From Aliidiomarina sp. B3213 (GTDB taxonomy: Bacteria > Pseudomonadota > Gammaproteobacteria > Enterobacterales > Alteromonadaceae), in NCBI RefSeq assembly GCF_003290085.1, contig NZ_QMKJ01000001.1, forward strand, positions 124,001 to 188,000: a DNA stretch of 64,000 nt. The letters are read 5' to 3'. Of this stretch, positions 52,755 to 62,462 are shown in pieces. Position 1 is the first letter of the stretch. Each line of letters starts with the position of its first letter. The translations under genes were made by a program, and so were the position numbers. Below the pieces are notes generated by a model. It worked only from the letters and a program-made list of their open reading frames with translations. It did no database searches and was not told the origin of the DNA.

Positions 52755-53827
52755 GTAGTGTGGTGCTATATTGCCGTAGTGGTTTTGAAGGTGAGTGCGC
52801 TGCGGAAATCCAAGAGCGCGCAGGCCAATTAGGAGTTTATGGATACTGTAAAACCCAGCCCAATACCGGCATGGTGTTATACGTATGCATGGCCGAAGAA
52901 GCCGACCATATTGGACGAAAGGTATCTATCGATTCATTAGTTTTTGCACGGCAATTGTGGGTGAGTGTGGGTGAGTCGAATACGTTGTCGGTTGATGACC
53001 GCGTCACTCCGCTTTTGGAGCTGCTGCCTGAAGACTTTCAAGTATGTGGTCAGTTGTGGACAGAAACGACTGACACGAATGACGGCAGAGCACTTTCTCC
53101 TCTATGTAAAAAAATAACGCCAGCCTTAACAAAGGCGTTAAGAGCGAAAGGTGTGCTTACGGAAGAACCGAAAACAAATCGTCCTACGTTACACGTGCTG
53201 TTTCGAAGCACCCATGCCGCTATGATCGGTTATTCCTACAGTTATAATCACGCACCTTATGCTATGGGCATTCCTCGTATCCGTTCGCCGAAGCTTAGCC
53301 CAAGTCGTTCTGGCGCTAAACTAGCCGAAGCTTTTAAAGTGATGGTGCCCAAAGAAGAGTATGAACAGCGCATTCATTCAGGAATGAATGCGGTAGACCT
53401 TGGAGCATGTCCTGGTGGTTGGACAGCCGTGCTTGTTGCTGAAGGCATGATGGTAAGTGCAGTAGATAACGGCGCAATTGATGAACAACTTATGGAAACC
53501 GGACAAGTTAAACATTTTCGAGAAGACGGGTTTGTTTTCAGACCGAAAAAACGAAATGTTCACTGGCTGGTGTGCGACATGGTGGAGAAGCCGGTGAAGG
53601 TAGCGCACTTGATGGCTGACTGGTTTATCGAAGGCTACTGCGAAAATGCCATGTTCAATTTGAAGCTACCCATGAAGCAGCGTTATGCGGCTACTCAACA
53701 GTATTTAGAGGCTATTAAGGAAAGGTTGGCCGAGGCAGGAGTTCGTGGTTATGAACTCACTGCTCGGCACTTGTACCATGATCGTGAAGAAATCACGGTT
53801 TACTTAAGAAAGCGCCTTAAATCTTAA
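52751..53827 (+). CDS. rlmM: 23S rRNA 2'-O-ribose C2498 methyltransferase
   Basis: A 358-residue protein: an N-terminal THUMP-like part (VVLYCRSGFEGECAAEI), then the SAM site AVDLGACPGGWTAVL near 220 and the KDKE-type catalytic residues, including the Lys of FNLKLPMKQRY. Start at ATG 52751, where the conserved N-terminus begins. Its last 4 bases overlap the convergent isocitrate dehydrogenase gene. Confidence 0.93.
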   Translation: MSSVVLYCRSGFEGECAAEIQERAGQLGVYGYCKTQPNTGMVLYVCMAEEADHIGRKVSIDSLVFARQLWVSVGESNTLSVDDRVTPLLELLPEDFQVCGQLWTETTDTNDGRALSPLCKKITPALTKALRAKGVLTEEPKTNRPTLHVLFRSTHAAMIGYSYSYNHAPYAMGIPRIRSPKLSPSRSGAKLAEAFKVMVPKEEYEQRIHSGMNAVDLGACPGGWTAVLVAEGMMVSAVDNGAIDEQLMETGQVKHFREDGFVFRPKKRNVHWLVCDMVEKPVKVAHLMADWFIEGYCENAMFNLKLPMKQRYAATQQYLEAIKERLAEAGVRGYELTARHLYHDREEITVYLRKRLKS

Positions 53828-53834
53828 AGGCGCT
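53811..53834. terminator. Hairpin across the rlmM / isocitrate dehydrogenase gene ends
   Basis: An 8-bp perfect stem (AGCGCCTT with AAGGCGCT) lies within the overlapping ends of the two convergent genes. It could end both transcripts, though no T run follows on either side. Confidence 0.4.
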
Positions 53835-54828
53835 CTAGAATAGCTTGAGTGAACTCGTCTGTGCCGTGTTCGCCACCTAAGTCGCGAGTTGTTCTGTCGC
53901 CACTTTCAATGGTTTCGCGAAGTGCGTTTAGAATGCGTTTCGCGTTGTCTTGCTGACCTAAATGCTCAAGCATTTGTACAGCAGCTAGAATAACAGAACT
54001 TGGGTTCGCCAAGTTTTGCCCGGCGATATCTGGTGCAGAACCATGAACCGCTTCGAAGATTGCACAGTCTTGACCGATGTTCGCACCAGGCGCCATACCT
54101 AAACCACCTACAAGACCTGCACAAAGGTCCGAAATAATATCGCCAAATAAGTTGGTGGTTACGATAACGTCGAAGTTTTCAGGGGTCATCACTAATTTCA
54201 TGCATGTTGCATCGACGATCATCTCTTCAGACTGAATATCCGGGTAGTCTTTTGCGACTTCACGGGCAACGCTAAGGAACAAGCCTGAAGTAGACTTTAA
54301 TATATTTGCTTTGTGAACTGCTGTAACTTTCTTACGGCCCTCACGTCGCGCCACTTCGTATGCAAAACGAACGATACGCTCACAACCCGCACGAGTAACT
54401 TTACTCATGGCTTCAGCTTCAGAACCGTCAGCTGAAGTTGTTTGACCCAAACCTGAATACATACCTTCTGTATTTTCACGAATGGTAATAATGTCGATGT
54501 TGTCGTAACGTGCTTGTGTGCCTTTGAAAGAAACAACTGGACGCAGGTTCGCGTACAAGTTGAACTGCTTTCTTAACGTTACGTTAATTGACGTAAAGCC
54601 ACCACCTACAGGTGTAGTAAGAGGACCTTTTAATGTTACTTTATTGCGTTCGATAGCGTTCAAAGTCGTGTCTGGAAGTAATTCCCCATGTTTATCTAGC
54701 GCCACTAAGCCCGCGTCTGCAAACTCATAATTTAAGTCACATCCTGCTTTGTCTAAAATCTTAATTGTTGCATCGATAATATCTGGGCCGATTCCGTCTC
54801 CCGGAATAACTGTGATTGTGGTGCTCAT
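53824..54828 (-). CDS. NAD-dependent isocitrate dehydrogenase
   Basis: A 334-residue member of the isocitrate/isopropylmalate dehydrogenase family. TSINVTLRKQFNLYANLRPV is the substrate-binding segment with Ser and Arg residues for isocitrate, IRENTEGMYSG follows, and HGSAPDIAG near 270 has Asp where NADP enzymes have Lys, pointing to NAD+. Short homoisocitrate- or tartrate-type relatives are possible but the substrate loop fits isocitrate. ATG with AAGGAA upstream. Confidence 0.88.
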   Translation of the reverse strand: MSTTITVIPGDGIGPDIIDATIKILDKAGCDLNYEFADAGLVALDKHGELLPDTTLNAIERNKVTLKGPLTTPVGGGFTSINVTLRKQFNLYANLRPVVSFKGTQARYDNIDIITIRENTEGMYSGLGQTTSADGSEAEAMSKVTRAGCERIVRFAYEVARREGRKKVTAVHKANILKSTSGLFLSVAREVAKDYPDIQSEEMIVDATCMKLVMTPENFDVIVTTNLFGDIISDLCAGLVGGLGMAPGANIGQDCAIFEAVHGSAPDIAGQNLANPSSVILAAVQMLEHLGQQDNAKRILNALRETIESGDRTTRDLGGEHGTDEFTQAILERL

Positions 54829-54970
54829 GCTCGATTCCTTCTAGGTTTAACTACGAACGCTTGGGAATATAAAAAGGGCGTATAGTTTACACGAAGTTGT
54901 ATGTCATTTTCGACTTTGATGCATACAACCTTAGTATATGTAGTATTTATTTAGAAAATATGTCGGTAAA

Positions 54971-56245
54971 TTACAGCGGAATAGGCTCGAACGGGCAGTA
55001 AAGACCATAGTTGTGCGCGCTGGTATGAATAACGTCATTGAACTCGGTCCAAGAAACCCCTAGCGCACTGAGATACTCGCTTAATGTGTGCTGCCATTCT
55101 GAAGGAACCTCGCCGCCTTTTTCGTACATGATAAGTGCCGCCATAGCGCTGAGTTGGCAAAGCACGGCTAAACGATTAGTTGGCTGCTCTGGTTGAGCAA
55201 GGAAGTTAACCAACCGAGGAGAAAGCCGCCAATATTCAGCAAGTTTCATAGCACGGTGAAGGTTTGGCTTTTTCGGCATGGTTTGCCAGTCGGTAGGTTG
55301 TACCCTTGCGCTAGAGCTTTTAGGTAATGGTTTCCAATGAACCTGTGTGGTCCAGTTGGGGTGATACCAGCAGTCATAGACCCATAAATAGCTGAGCAAA
55401 TCTGGGTGGCAGGGCATATCTACATTAACAAGCTGGAGCAAACTTTCTAATACACGAGACAAGAATGTTCTTAGCACTAATAGCGGTTCTCGTAATGGAA
55501 AATAAGGGTAGTTTAAATGGGTTTCAAAATGAGAAACCAAGATAAGCTCCCGACTGCGCTCTGGTCCCAGCCACAATAATGATTGTTTCAAGCCTAGCAG
55601 GTGGGTCTGCTCTGTTTGCGCGGTTGCTTGTTCACGAAGGCGGTCGCTAAGACTTGGATGGCTCTCTAATGCTTGAATGACTTTAGGGAATACTTCGTCG
55701 TTATCTGGCCAATTTCGAATAGCCACTAATAATTTTCTAGGTAGTGGTTTGACGCTTTTTACTGGAGCAGATTCTAGGAATTGCAGCTGGTAGTGCACAA
55801 GTTGTGAAACAAGCTCCAAACCGTCAGAAAGGTTCTTATATCGAGTCAACTTAGCCAAAGCTCTACCTAGCGAACTACCATTCCATAGACTTTCTACTGT
55901 CACTTGAGCAACACGAATAATTTGGCTTGGCGGTCTTCTGAAATTGCCAGAAGCTCCCTTATAACGGCTTAAAATAACTTGGGATAACAAGCTTAATGTG
56001 TAGCGTTTGGACATTTGTCGGTAATGGCAGGTCCAACAAACGAGAAGTAGTTCAGCACTTACAAAAGGGTAAACTTTAGAGGTGTTTTGCGCTTGTAAAA
56101 TTTCCAGTGCCGACAGTAATGTGAGTTCTTTAATGTCAGCAACTTCGAGGGTTTGTTGGGTTATTGCAGCAAGGGTTTCAGTGTCAACTCTAGACTCAGC
56201 AAAAACCAACTGTAAGCGGTTATGAAGGTCGAGAAGTGGCTTCAT
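54971..56245 (-). CDS. Hypothetical cytosolic protein with HDOD-like middle part
   Basis: A 424-residue protein without membrane helices. The middle (about 170-260) has the rhythm of HDOD domains: KPLPRKLLVAIRNW, VIQALESHPSLSDRLREQA and GLKQSLLWLGPERSRELIL, but without the metal-binding HD residues, as in HDOD proteins. The flanks are helical and unfamiliar. HDOD proteins act in signalling; the assignment is tentative. It follows the DUF3192 gene by 9 bases and is probably co-transcribed. Confidence 0.5.
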   Translation of the reverse strand: MKPLLDLHNRLQLVFAESRVDTETLAAITQQTLEVADIKELTLLSALEILQAQNTSKVYPFVSAELLLVCWTCHYRQMSKRYTLSLLSQVILSRYKGASGNFRRPPSQIIRVAQVTVESLWNGSSLGRALAKLTRYKNLSDGLELVSQLVHYQLQFLESAPVKSVKPLPRKLLVAIRNWPDNDEVFPKVIQALESHPSLSDRLREQATAQTEQTHLLGLKQSLLWLGPERSRELILVSHFETHLNYPYFPLREPLLVLRTFLSRVLESLLQLVNVDMPCHPDLLSYLWVYDCWYHPNWTTQVHWKPLPKSSSARVQPTDWQTMPKKPNLHRAMKLAEYWRLSPRLVNFLAQPEQPTNRLAVLCQLSAMAALIMYEKGGEVPSEWQHTLSEYLSALGVSWTEFNDVIHTSAHNYGLYCPFEPIPL

Positions 56246-56254
56246 AGAATGACC

Positions 56255-56623
56255 TTAACCGGCGTAGTCTCGATAAGCTGTGTCGCCCCAAGCTACGAGT
56301 TGATCAGTTTGGAAAATAAGCGGCGTTGTTTCGTCACGCGTGGTCACACCGTCTGAAGTAACGTGATGAGTTCGATAAAAAAGAACCAATAACTCCCCGT
56401 CGTCAGTCACAATACCTTCGCTGATGTCTGGCGGACCTAGTAATCTTAGTACTTCTTCGCGCCCAGTTCCTAAGGCTAAGCGACCGATGTATTTACGATT
56501 AAATACTTCACGCTCACGCCATGTCATATTCTCTGGGTTCGCGGTGTGAAAAGTGAGCACGCTGCCGGCAATAAGTGCGTACACAACAAAACCCATAAGT
56601 GCTATTAAAAAACCTTTTAACAC
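56255..56623 (-). CDS. DUF3192 (SmpA/OmlA-like) protein
   Basis: A 122-residue protein with an N-terminal hydrophobic helix (4-25) and the segment WREREVFNRKYIGRLALGTGREEVLRLLGPPD, the DUF3192 pattern that resembles the BamE/SmpA fold. Membrane-anchored, function unknown. Lies between ppnN and the HDOD-like gene on the same strand. Confidence 0.75.
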   Translation of the reverse strand: MLKGFLIALMGFVVYALIAGSVLTFHTANPENMTWREREVFNRKYIGRLALGTGREEVLRLLGPPDISEGIVTDDGELLVLFYRTHHVTSDGVTTRDETTPLIFQTDQLVAWGDTAYRDYAG

Positions 56624-56645
56624 CGCAAACTCCTCGTTTGAGAAC

Positions 56646-58007
56646 TTAGTCCTTGGTTACTACTCGGTAACACGGCTCGTAAGCTGTACCACCGGGTAAC
56701 TTCATTCGGTCTTGCTCAACAAAAGCTTTCAGTAGTGTGTCGAGTGACTTCATTAATGACGGTTCGCCGTTGATTTCATACGGACCATTTTTACGAATTT
56801 CAGCAATTCCTGGCGCTTTCACGTTACCGGCAACAATCGCAGAGAATGCACGGCGTAGGTCTGCCGCTAATTGATCTTTTGGACGATCGCGGTGTAAGTC
56901 AAGCTTCGCTACATTCTCATGAGTTGGCTCAAACGGATGCTGGAATTGTTCTTCAATGTGTAACGTCCAGTTAAAGTAGTACGCGTCACCGCTTTCACGA
57001 CGGTAGCGTTTCACCGCCGCCATACTTGCTTGTAAGTGCTGAGCTACCGCTTCAGGATCTTCAATTATAATGGTGTACCACTGGGTTGCTTCTTCACCCA
57101 AGGTTTCACGAATAAACTGGTCCAGCATTACGAAGTAATCTTTACTGCTTTCAGGTCCCGTAAGCACAATAGACAGTGCTTGGTTCTTGTTATTTGGGTG
57201 CATCATAATGCCGAGAAGATAAAGCACTTCTTCGGCCGTTCCCGCGCCACCAGGGAAAACAATAATGCTGTGAGCGCAGCGTACGAATGCCTCTAGACGC
57301 TTTTCTATGTCTGGCATGATTACGAGTTCGTTCACAATAGGGTTTGGCGGCTCTGCGGCAATAATGCCCGGCTCGGTAAGTCCTAAATAACGGGCGTCTT
57401 TCATGCGTTGTTTTGCATGACCAATCGTTGCGCCTTTCATAGGGCCTTTCATGGCTCCTGGGCCGCAACCTGTGCAAATATTGAATCCACGCAAGCCCAA
57501 TTCATAGCCAACAACTTTAGAGTATTTGTATTCTGCTTCGTTGATGGAATGGCCACCCCAGCACACAACCATGTCGGGTTCATGAATAGGTTTCAACGTA
57601 TTCGCATTGCGTAGAATGTCGAACACAATATGGGTTAGGTGACGAGAGTCGCAGTTTTGGAGCATTGACTCTGGGTAACGTTCACCTACGAATAGAATGT
57701 CACGCAATACAGATTCAACGTGCTCGCGAATACCTACAATCAACTCGCCGTCGACAAAGGCGCTTGGCGGTGGGTTAATAAGCTCAAGCTTTACGCCTCG
57801 TTCACGGCGAAGCACATTCACTTCAAATTCATTGTGTTGATTGAAAATGTCGTCGGCGTTGTCGGTATGGCTACCTACGTTCAATACTGCAAGAACGCAG
57901 TTTCTAAAAAGCTTGTATAAAGCACTGTTTGTGGACTGCTGTAGTCGGTCTATCTCAACCTGAGAAAGCAAGGACATGCTGCCTTGCGGTGATAATGAAA
58001 TGCGCAT
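56646..58007 (-). CDS. ppnN: Pyrimidine/purine nucleotide 5'-monophosphate nucleosidase
   Basis: A 453-residue protein of YgdH/PpnN length. The LOG-like core contains [16 protein letters not shown] and [18 protein letters not shown] (PGGxGTxxE active site), flanked by the PpnN N- and C-terminal domains. PpnN splits nucleoside monophosphates to base and ribose 5-phosphate and in E. coli is controlled by (p)ppGpp. Alternative upstream start not needed. Confidence 0.92.
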   Translation of the reverse strand: MRISLSPQGSMSLLSQVEIDRLQQSTNSALYKLFRNCVLAVLNVGSHTDNADDIFNQHNEFEVNVLRRERGVKLELINPPPSAFVDGELIVGIREHVESVLRDILFVGERYPESMLQNCDSRHLTHIVFDILRNANTLKPIHEPDMVVCWGGHSINEAEYKYSKVVGYELGLRGFNICTGCGPGAMKGPMKGATIGHAKQRMKDARYLGLTEPGIIAAEPPNPIVNELVIMPDIEKRLEAFVRCAHSIIVFPGGAGTAEEVLYLLGIMMHPNNKNQALSIVLTGPESSKDYFVMLDQFIRETLGEEATQWYTIIIEDPEAVAQHLQASMAAVKRYRRESGDAYYFNWTLHIEEQFQHPFEPTHENVAKLDLHRDRPKDQLAADLRRAFSAIVAGNVKAPGIAEIRKNGPYEINGEPSLMKSLDTLLKAFVEQDRMKLPGGTAYEPCYRVVTKD

Positions 58008-58022
58008 GATGCCGTTTCTCTC

Positions 58023-59606
58023 CTAGCGGCTATCAATCACAACTCGGTTGCGCCCTTGCTGTTTTGCTTCGTAAAGGGCCTTATCTGCACGCTCGAACAC
58101 TGTACTCATTGTGTCTTGGTCTTTGAATTCTGCAGCACCAACGGAAATTGTGATTGAAATGTCGTTGTTTTTAAACTTGAAAGGAATACTTTGAATACGC
58201 TTTCTTGCTTTTTCAAGAGGCTCAAGTAAACCAGTCAATTCCGTTTGTGGGAAAATGATAACAAATTCTTCCCCGCCGAAACGCGCCACAAAATCAGTAC
58301 CTCGTAGCGACTTTTTCAGCATATTGGCGATGACTTGTAATGTTTTGTCACCTGCAATGTGACCATAAGAGTCGTTAATTCTTTTAAAATGGTCTATGTC
58401 AGCGACGGCAATAGCAAGCGGCGTACCGTAGCGTTGCCAGCGCTTAAATTCTAATTCTAGTCTTTCTTCAAAAGCTGCTCGGTTTGGAAGCTTCGTTAGG
58501 CTGTCCTGTAAGCTCTTAAATTTCTGTTCTGACAGTTTCTGTTTGTAACCTTCTGCTTCGTCTTCCAATTCCATTATTTTAGACTGAGCCGCTTCTAATT
58601 CGCTTTTTAATAATTGATGACTACGCGACTGCAAAGCTTGTTTCTGCCCGAGTGTAGTAACCAAAGTTTCCACATGAACACCAACTTGCTGTGTAAGCTC
58701 GCTTAAGTTACATGCATTCGCCGCCGATTCGCTCAATGCTTTAATGCCTTCATCAAGTTTTTTGTCGAGCGTTTTATGTGCTTGCTCGGCTTTGTCTGTT
58801 GCTTTTATAGAGCGCGCAACAGAGTTCGAAACATTACCTAAAACTTCGTTTAAACTTTCCAGGAATACTTGTGCGTTTTGGCGTTCTTCATTAATACCTT
58901 GAACAATTAAACGAACAACTTGTACGCATGAAAGTACGAACTGGTCTTCGCTTAAACCACTGATAAGCTGCTGGCGAATGTTTTGTAAGCCTGTTGCCGC
59001 TGTACCATTTAAGTCGATAAGCGAAATTAAATTCACAAGCTCCTCGCGGAGCTCTGCGTACTTATTGTCGCCATCTTGTTTAAGCTGCTCGAGCATACCT
59101 TGGCTGTTACCATTCGATACACGAATGTCCATGCTTTTTTGATAAAGCTCAACCAATTGGGTTAAATACGGCAAGTAATGCAGAACAGAAAATGCTGGGC
59201 CCTCAACTTGCGTGATTAAGTCTCGAATTTCTTCGCGGATAGGCTTAGGAAGGTTGCTTAGCTTTTGTAGTCGGCGCGCAGCGGCAAGCATACGTGACTG
59301 AGTTGTTTGTAACTCGCGCTGCACGCGTGAGCCATGTTGTTGAAGTACTAAACTGACATCATCCATGACTGGAATAACCGCGTCGATCTTGTCGACACGA
59401 GTCATGGCTGAACTCATTTTACTTAGTTTATGGTCTAAGTCTCCGTCGATACCACGAAGCGTGTTTCCTAAGCGTGCGATGAACTGAGTAAGGTTGTTTA
59501 TGTCTGTACGATAGGTTTTCTCGAGTTGCTCACGTAAGTGGCGGCTTTCCTCAAGTTGGGCCTTTAAACTGCTTGACTCTGAATTAGGATTGCTGTGTTT
59601 GCTCAC
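58023..59606 (-). CDS. Diguanylate cyclase with long coiled-coil N-terminus
   Basis: A 527-residue cytosolic protein. The C-terminal GGDEF domain (about 360-525) is complete: DSLTKLPNRAAFEERL, ADIDHFKRINDSYGH, and the active loop RFGGEEF (GGEEF). The I-site RxxD is readable as RGTD just before the loop (LRGTDFVARF), so product inhibition is likely. Residues 1-350 are helical and rich in Gln and Leu, with probable coiled coils (about 5-35, 330-365); no PAS, GAF or membrane segment. It should make cyclic di-GMP; the input signal is unknown. Confidence 0.9.
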   Translation of the reverse strand: MSKHSNPNSESSSLKAQLEESRHLREQLEKTYRTDINNLTQFIARLGNTLRGIDGDLDHKLSKMSSAMTRVDKIDAVIPVMDDVSLVLQQHGSRVQRELQTTQSRMLAAARRLQKLSNLPKPIREEIRDLITQVEGPAFSVLHYLPYLTQLVELYQKSMDIRVSNGNSQGMLEQLKQDGDNKYAELREELVNLISLIDLNGTAATGLQNIRQQLISGLSEDQFVLSCVQVVRLIVQGINEERQNAQVFLESLNEVLGNVSNSVARSIKATDKAEQAHKTLDKKLDEGIKALSESAANACNLSELTQQVGVHVETLVTTLGQKQALQSRSHQLLKSELEAAQSKIMELEDEAEGYKQKLSEQKFKSLQDSLTKLPNRAAFEERLELEFKRWQRYGTPLAIAVADIDHFKRINDSYGHIAGDKTLQVIANMLKKSLRGTDFVARFGGEEFVIIFPQTELTGLLEPLEKARKRIQSIPFKFKNNDISITISVGAAEFKDQDTMSTVFERADKALYEAKQQGRNRVVIDSR

Positions 59607-59626
59607 TCGTATTACTCAACTCGTTA

Positions 59627-59676
59627 TTAACAGGTAAATACCGAGACACTTAGTTTACGAAAAAACTACCTGTTAA
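59627..59676. repeat. Inverted repeat upstream of the diguanylate cyclase gene
   Basis: TTAACAGGTA (59627-59636) and its exact reverse complement TACCTGTTAA (59667-59676) are separated by 30 bases, 20 bases before the cyclase start codon. Could be an operator pair or a leader hairpin. No known regulator motif matched. Confidence 0.5.
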
Positions 59677-59827
59677 GACAAAAAAACAATAGTCGTCAGA
59701 AGGTTACTTAAACGACTGTATCGTAAAAAATTAGATGTGCCAATTAAACTATAGAAAACATCTCTTATTTTAACATAGCTAGCTGATTGGGTTGAGTATT
59801 AATCAATCAAAATGACTAAAAAGTTGC

Positions 59828-60682
59828 CTACTGGCGCACTGTGCGTTTCATTTGTATAGAGTTTTTGCTTGTTCCTCGCCAAGGGTTAATGTCTAAACCT
59901 CCTCGACGAGTGTAGCGAGCTTCTACAGTGAGCAGCTCCGGTTTGGCCAATGCCATAATATCTTGGAATATCCGTTCCACGCACTGCTCATGAAATTCAT
60001 TGTGATTTCGAAAGCTAACAATGTATTGCAGCAACGAAGCCTGGTTAATTTTAGGGCCGCGATAATGAATGGCTACAGTTCCCCAGTCGGGCTGATTAGT
60101 GATAAGGCAATTGGATTTTAAAAGGTTGCTGTAAAGTAGCTCTTCACATTTTTCCTCACCATCTAAACGTAACAATGTCGGGTCGTATTGAAAGGAGGTA
60201 GCTTCTTCACAAGCATTGTCTACGCATTTCCCCTGGGGGGTAGCTATACCTAATTCCGTAAATTCTTCTAGTGAGAATAGTTGCACGTGAACAGGGCCTT
60301 CTGCGCATTGACTTAAGTCGGTTTCTAATTGCGTTTGTAACTGCGCTTTAGACGGGCGGAATTGGTTAAAACCATTGAGGTAGAGCTTAAAAGATTTCGA
60401 TTCAATTAAGTTAGGTGTTGTTGCTGGAACAGTTATTTGTGCAATTGCTACACGAGGCATGCCATTTTCAGTTAACCAAGACAACTCATAGCAAGTCCAG
60501 ATGTCTTCACCATGAAACGGTAAGCTTTTCTCGTTAATGCCTAGTGGATCTCGGTTGAGCTTTCTTGGCACCGCCTGTAGTAACGTTGGGTCGAACTGCT
60601 CTGGGTATTGGGTGTCTTTGCCTAAGCCAAGCTTCTCTTTAAAAGGTTCTATCGCTGTTTCAGTTTGGTTCTTAGAGTTCAT
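59828..60682 (-). CDS. queF: NADPH-dependent 7-cyano-7-deazaguanine reductase
   Basis: A 284-residue long-form QueF. SNCLITNQPDWGTV contains the catalytic Cys, FHEQCVERIFQDI the second conserved Cys, and ARYTRRGGLDINPWR the C-terminal motif. It reduces preQ0 to preQ1 in queuosine biosynthesis. No preQ1 riboswitch is visible in its 90-base leader. It diverges from syd. Confidence 0.93.
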   Translation of the reverse strand: MNSKNQTETAIEPFKEKLGLGKDTQYPEQFDPTLLQAVPRKLNRDPLGINEKSLPFHGEDIWTCYELSWLTENGMPRVAIAQITVPATTPNLIESKSFKLYLNGFNQFRPSKAQLQTQLETDLSQCAEGPVHVQLFSLEEFTELGIATPQGKCVDNACEEATSFQYDPTLLRLDGEEKCEELLYSNLLKSNCLITNQPDWGTVAIHYRGPKINQASLLQYIVSFRNHNEFHEQCVERIFQDIMALAKPELLTVEARYTRRGGLDINPWRGTSKNSIQMKRTVRQ

Positions 60683-60772
60683 AACTTAACCTTCGGGCTT
60701 ATGAATTGGCATACGTGCCATGAAGCAAATACAATGACCGCTATTCTACGAACTTTAAGGAACAGAAACTAG

Positions 60773-61330
60773 ATGAACGCAACAGAAGCTTTGTTATTAG
60801 CGTTACATGAAAAGCATCAACTGCAGCACGAAAAGGAAGGTACGCTGCCAGTAACCGATTATGTTGAAGAGTGGGAAGCGCCTTGCTACTTAAAGGAACA
60901 CCTAGAAAGTGGAGAAGAGCAAATTGCTTGGAAATGGGTAAAGCAACAACCAAAAACCGACTTTGCAAATGTAGAAAAGGCTCTAGAACTTGAAATAGAC
61001 AGCCAGTTACAGAATTTTTTTGCCACGGTATGGGCCGGTGATATCGACGTTAGTTTTCGCGATCGCGCACTAACACTCCTTCAAGTGCAAGGTCCGGAGG
61101 ACATGGAAAGGTTGCAACAGAACCTGATCGGACATGTGATGATGAAACAACGCTTAAAGCAGCCTATTACATGGTTTATCGGCTTAACCGACGAAGATGA
61201 TTTATTACTCACCGTATCTCAAGAAACTGGCGTAGTAGGGCTCGAATACGTGGGTAAAGAGCAACATGAGGTGCTTTCGAGCGACTTACCTACATTCTTA
61301 AAGGAATTAGAACTCATCGGTCATTCATAG
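60773..61330 (+). CDS. syd: SecY-interacting protein Syd
   Basis: A 185-residue acidic cytosolic protein, the usual Syd length, with the DYVEEWEAPCYL segment and DIDVSFRDRALTLLQVQ, then a GLTDEDDLLLTVSQETGVVGLEYVG region typical of the family. Syd binds SecY and is thought to check its assembly. The queF-syd divergent pair is common in Alteromonadales and Vibrionales. Confidence 0.9.
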   Translation: MNATEALLLALHEKHQLQHEKEGTLPVTDYVEEWEAPCYLKEHLESGEEQIAWKWVKQQPKTDFANVEKALELEIDSQLQNFFATVWAGDIDVSFRDRALTLLQVQGPEDMERLQQNLIGHVMMKQRLKQPITWFIGLTDEDDLLLTVSQETGVVGLEYVGKEQHEVLSSDLPTFLKELELIGHS

Positions 61331-61445
61331 GTGTAATTTTTACTTGAACGATTAAGTTTTATTCAATAGGTGACAGTTGTTATTGAGTCGTTTATGTTAT
61401 CTACAACGGTTTTCAAAGCTCATAGAATAACGATAAGAGGGCAAG

Positions 61446-62102
61446 ATGACAGACCACCAAGAACTAGAAAAGTCGGCACAAGATAAGCTGCAGGGCAGGT
61501 TAGTTTATCTTGCCTCTGAAGACTTACGCGTAGCGGCATCGTTATTGTTTCAGGCCTACCAAGACGATCCATTATTTCAACAAATATTTCAGGTAGACAA
61601 GGAAGGTTACGAACAACGTTTGCGCGCAGCAATAAGGGAAGAGTTAAGTGCATTTTGGCAGGCGCAGCACCCAATGTTTGGTGTCTTTGAAGATGAGACG
61701 CTCGAAGGAGTGGTGTGTTTAACTCGCCCAGGTGAACATTTTGGCGACTCAAGGGTATGGCATTGGCGTTTAAAGATGCTCTTAACTGCTGGGTTGGTAA
61801 GCACCAAGCAATTACTGGAAAAAGAGCGGCTAATTAAAGAAGCGATGCCAGTAGATAACTATCACATGGTTTCATTCATAGCGGTTCATCCAAGATATCA
61901 ACAAAAAGGGTTGGGCGATTTGCTTGTTCGTGCGGTTGAACACGAGCTAGAACAAGACGAGACCTCGAAAGGCGTGGCTGTATTTGCTACGCGCCCACAG
62001 TATGAGAAATTTTTTGCGGCCCGCGATTATCGCCAGGTTGCAGAACTCGAAGTGAACGGTATTCGCGGCGCTTTGTTGTTCCACGATCGTCCAGAACAAT
62101 AA
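61446..62102 (+). CDS. GNAT-family N-acetyltransferase
   Basis: A 218-residue protein with a GNAT core: FQAYQDDPLFQQIF near 40-53, GVFEDETLEGVVCLTRPG, and the acetyl-CoA motif VSFIAVHPRYQQKGLGDLLVRAVE near 138-160 (Q/R-x-x-G-x-G/A as QQKGLG). Acetyl acceptor unknown. 115 bases separate it from syd; it is followed closely by the Mpo1-like gene. Confidence 0.85.
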   Translation: MTDHQELEKSAQDKLQGRLVYLASEDLRVAASLLFQAYQDDPLFQQIFQVDKEGYEQRLRAAIREELSAFWQAQHPMFGVFEDETLEGVVCLTRPGEHFGDSRVWHWRLKMLLTAGLVSTKQLLEKERLIKEAMPVDNYHMVSFIAVHPRYQQKGLGDLLVRAVEHELEQDETSKGVAVFATRPQYEKFFAARDYRQVAELEVNGIRGALLFHDRPEQ

Positions 62103-62126
62103 TGAACATAAGATAGAGGACTAGGT

Positions 62127-62462
62127 ATGGCATTTACTAGTTTTAAAGAGTTTTATCCTTATTATTTGAAAGAGCACAGCGACTTAAAATGTAGGGTCTT
62201 GCATTATGTGGGAAGTACATTGGTACTTGCAGAACTTGTCATGTTTTTTCTTACTCTGCATTGGGGTTGGTTAGTGGCTATTCCTTTAACAGGGTATGGC
62301 TTTGCGTGGATTGGTCATTTTGTGTTTGAGAAAAACAAACCTGCAACCTTTAAGCACCCTTGGTATAGCCTCGCGGGTGACTGGGTGATGTATAAAGACG
62401 CTTGGGTGTACCTGTTTAGTCGGAAAAAAAGTGCTGCAGCCAAGCAGGCTTGGGGCATTTAA
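62127..62462 (+). CDS. Mpo1-like (DUF962) membrane protein
   Basis: A 111-residue protein: FKEFYPYYLKEHSDLKCRVLHYVGS, two helices (about 29-62), then GYGFAWIGHFVFEKNKPATFKHPWYSLAGDW, the DUF962 signature with conserved His residues (H-x-x-G, GHFVFEKN-P). Yeast Mpo1 is an Fe-dependent dioxygenase of 2-hydroxy fatty acids; the bacterial role is unproven. Its stop is adjacent to the convergent DUF3301 stop. Confidence 0.87.
   Translation: MAFTSFKEFYPYYLKEHSDLKCRVLHYVGSTLVLAELVMFFLTLHWGWLVAIPLTGYGFAWIGHFVFEKNKPATFKHPWYSLAGDWVMYKDAWVYLFSRKKSAAAKQAWGI

Noticed and set aside
60683-60772. preQ1 riboswitch upstream of queF
   Set aside because: The short leader shows neither the small hairpin nor the A-rich tail of preQ1 aptamers.
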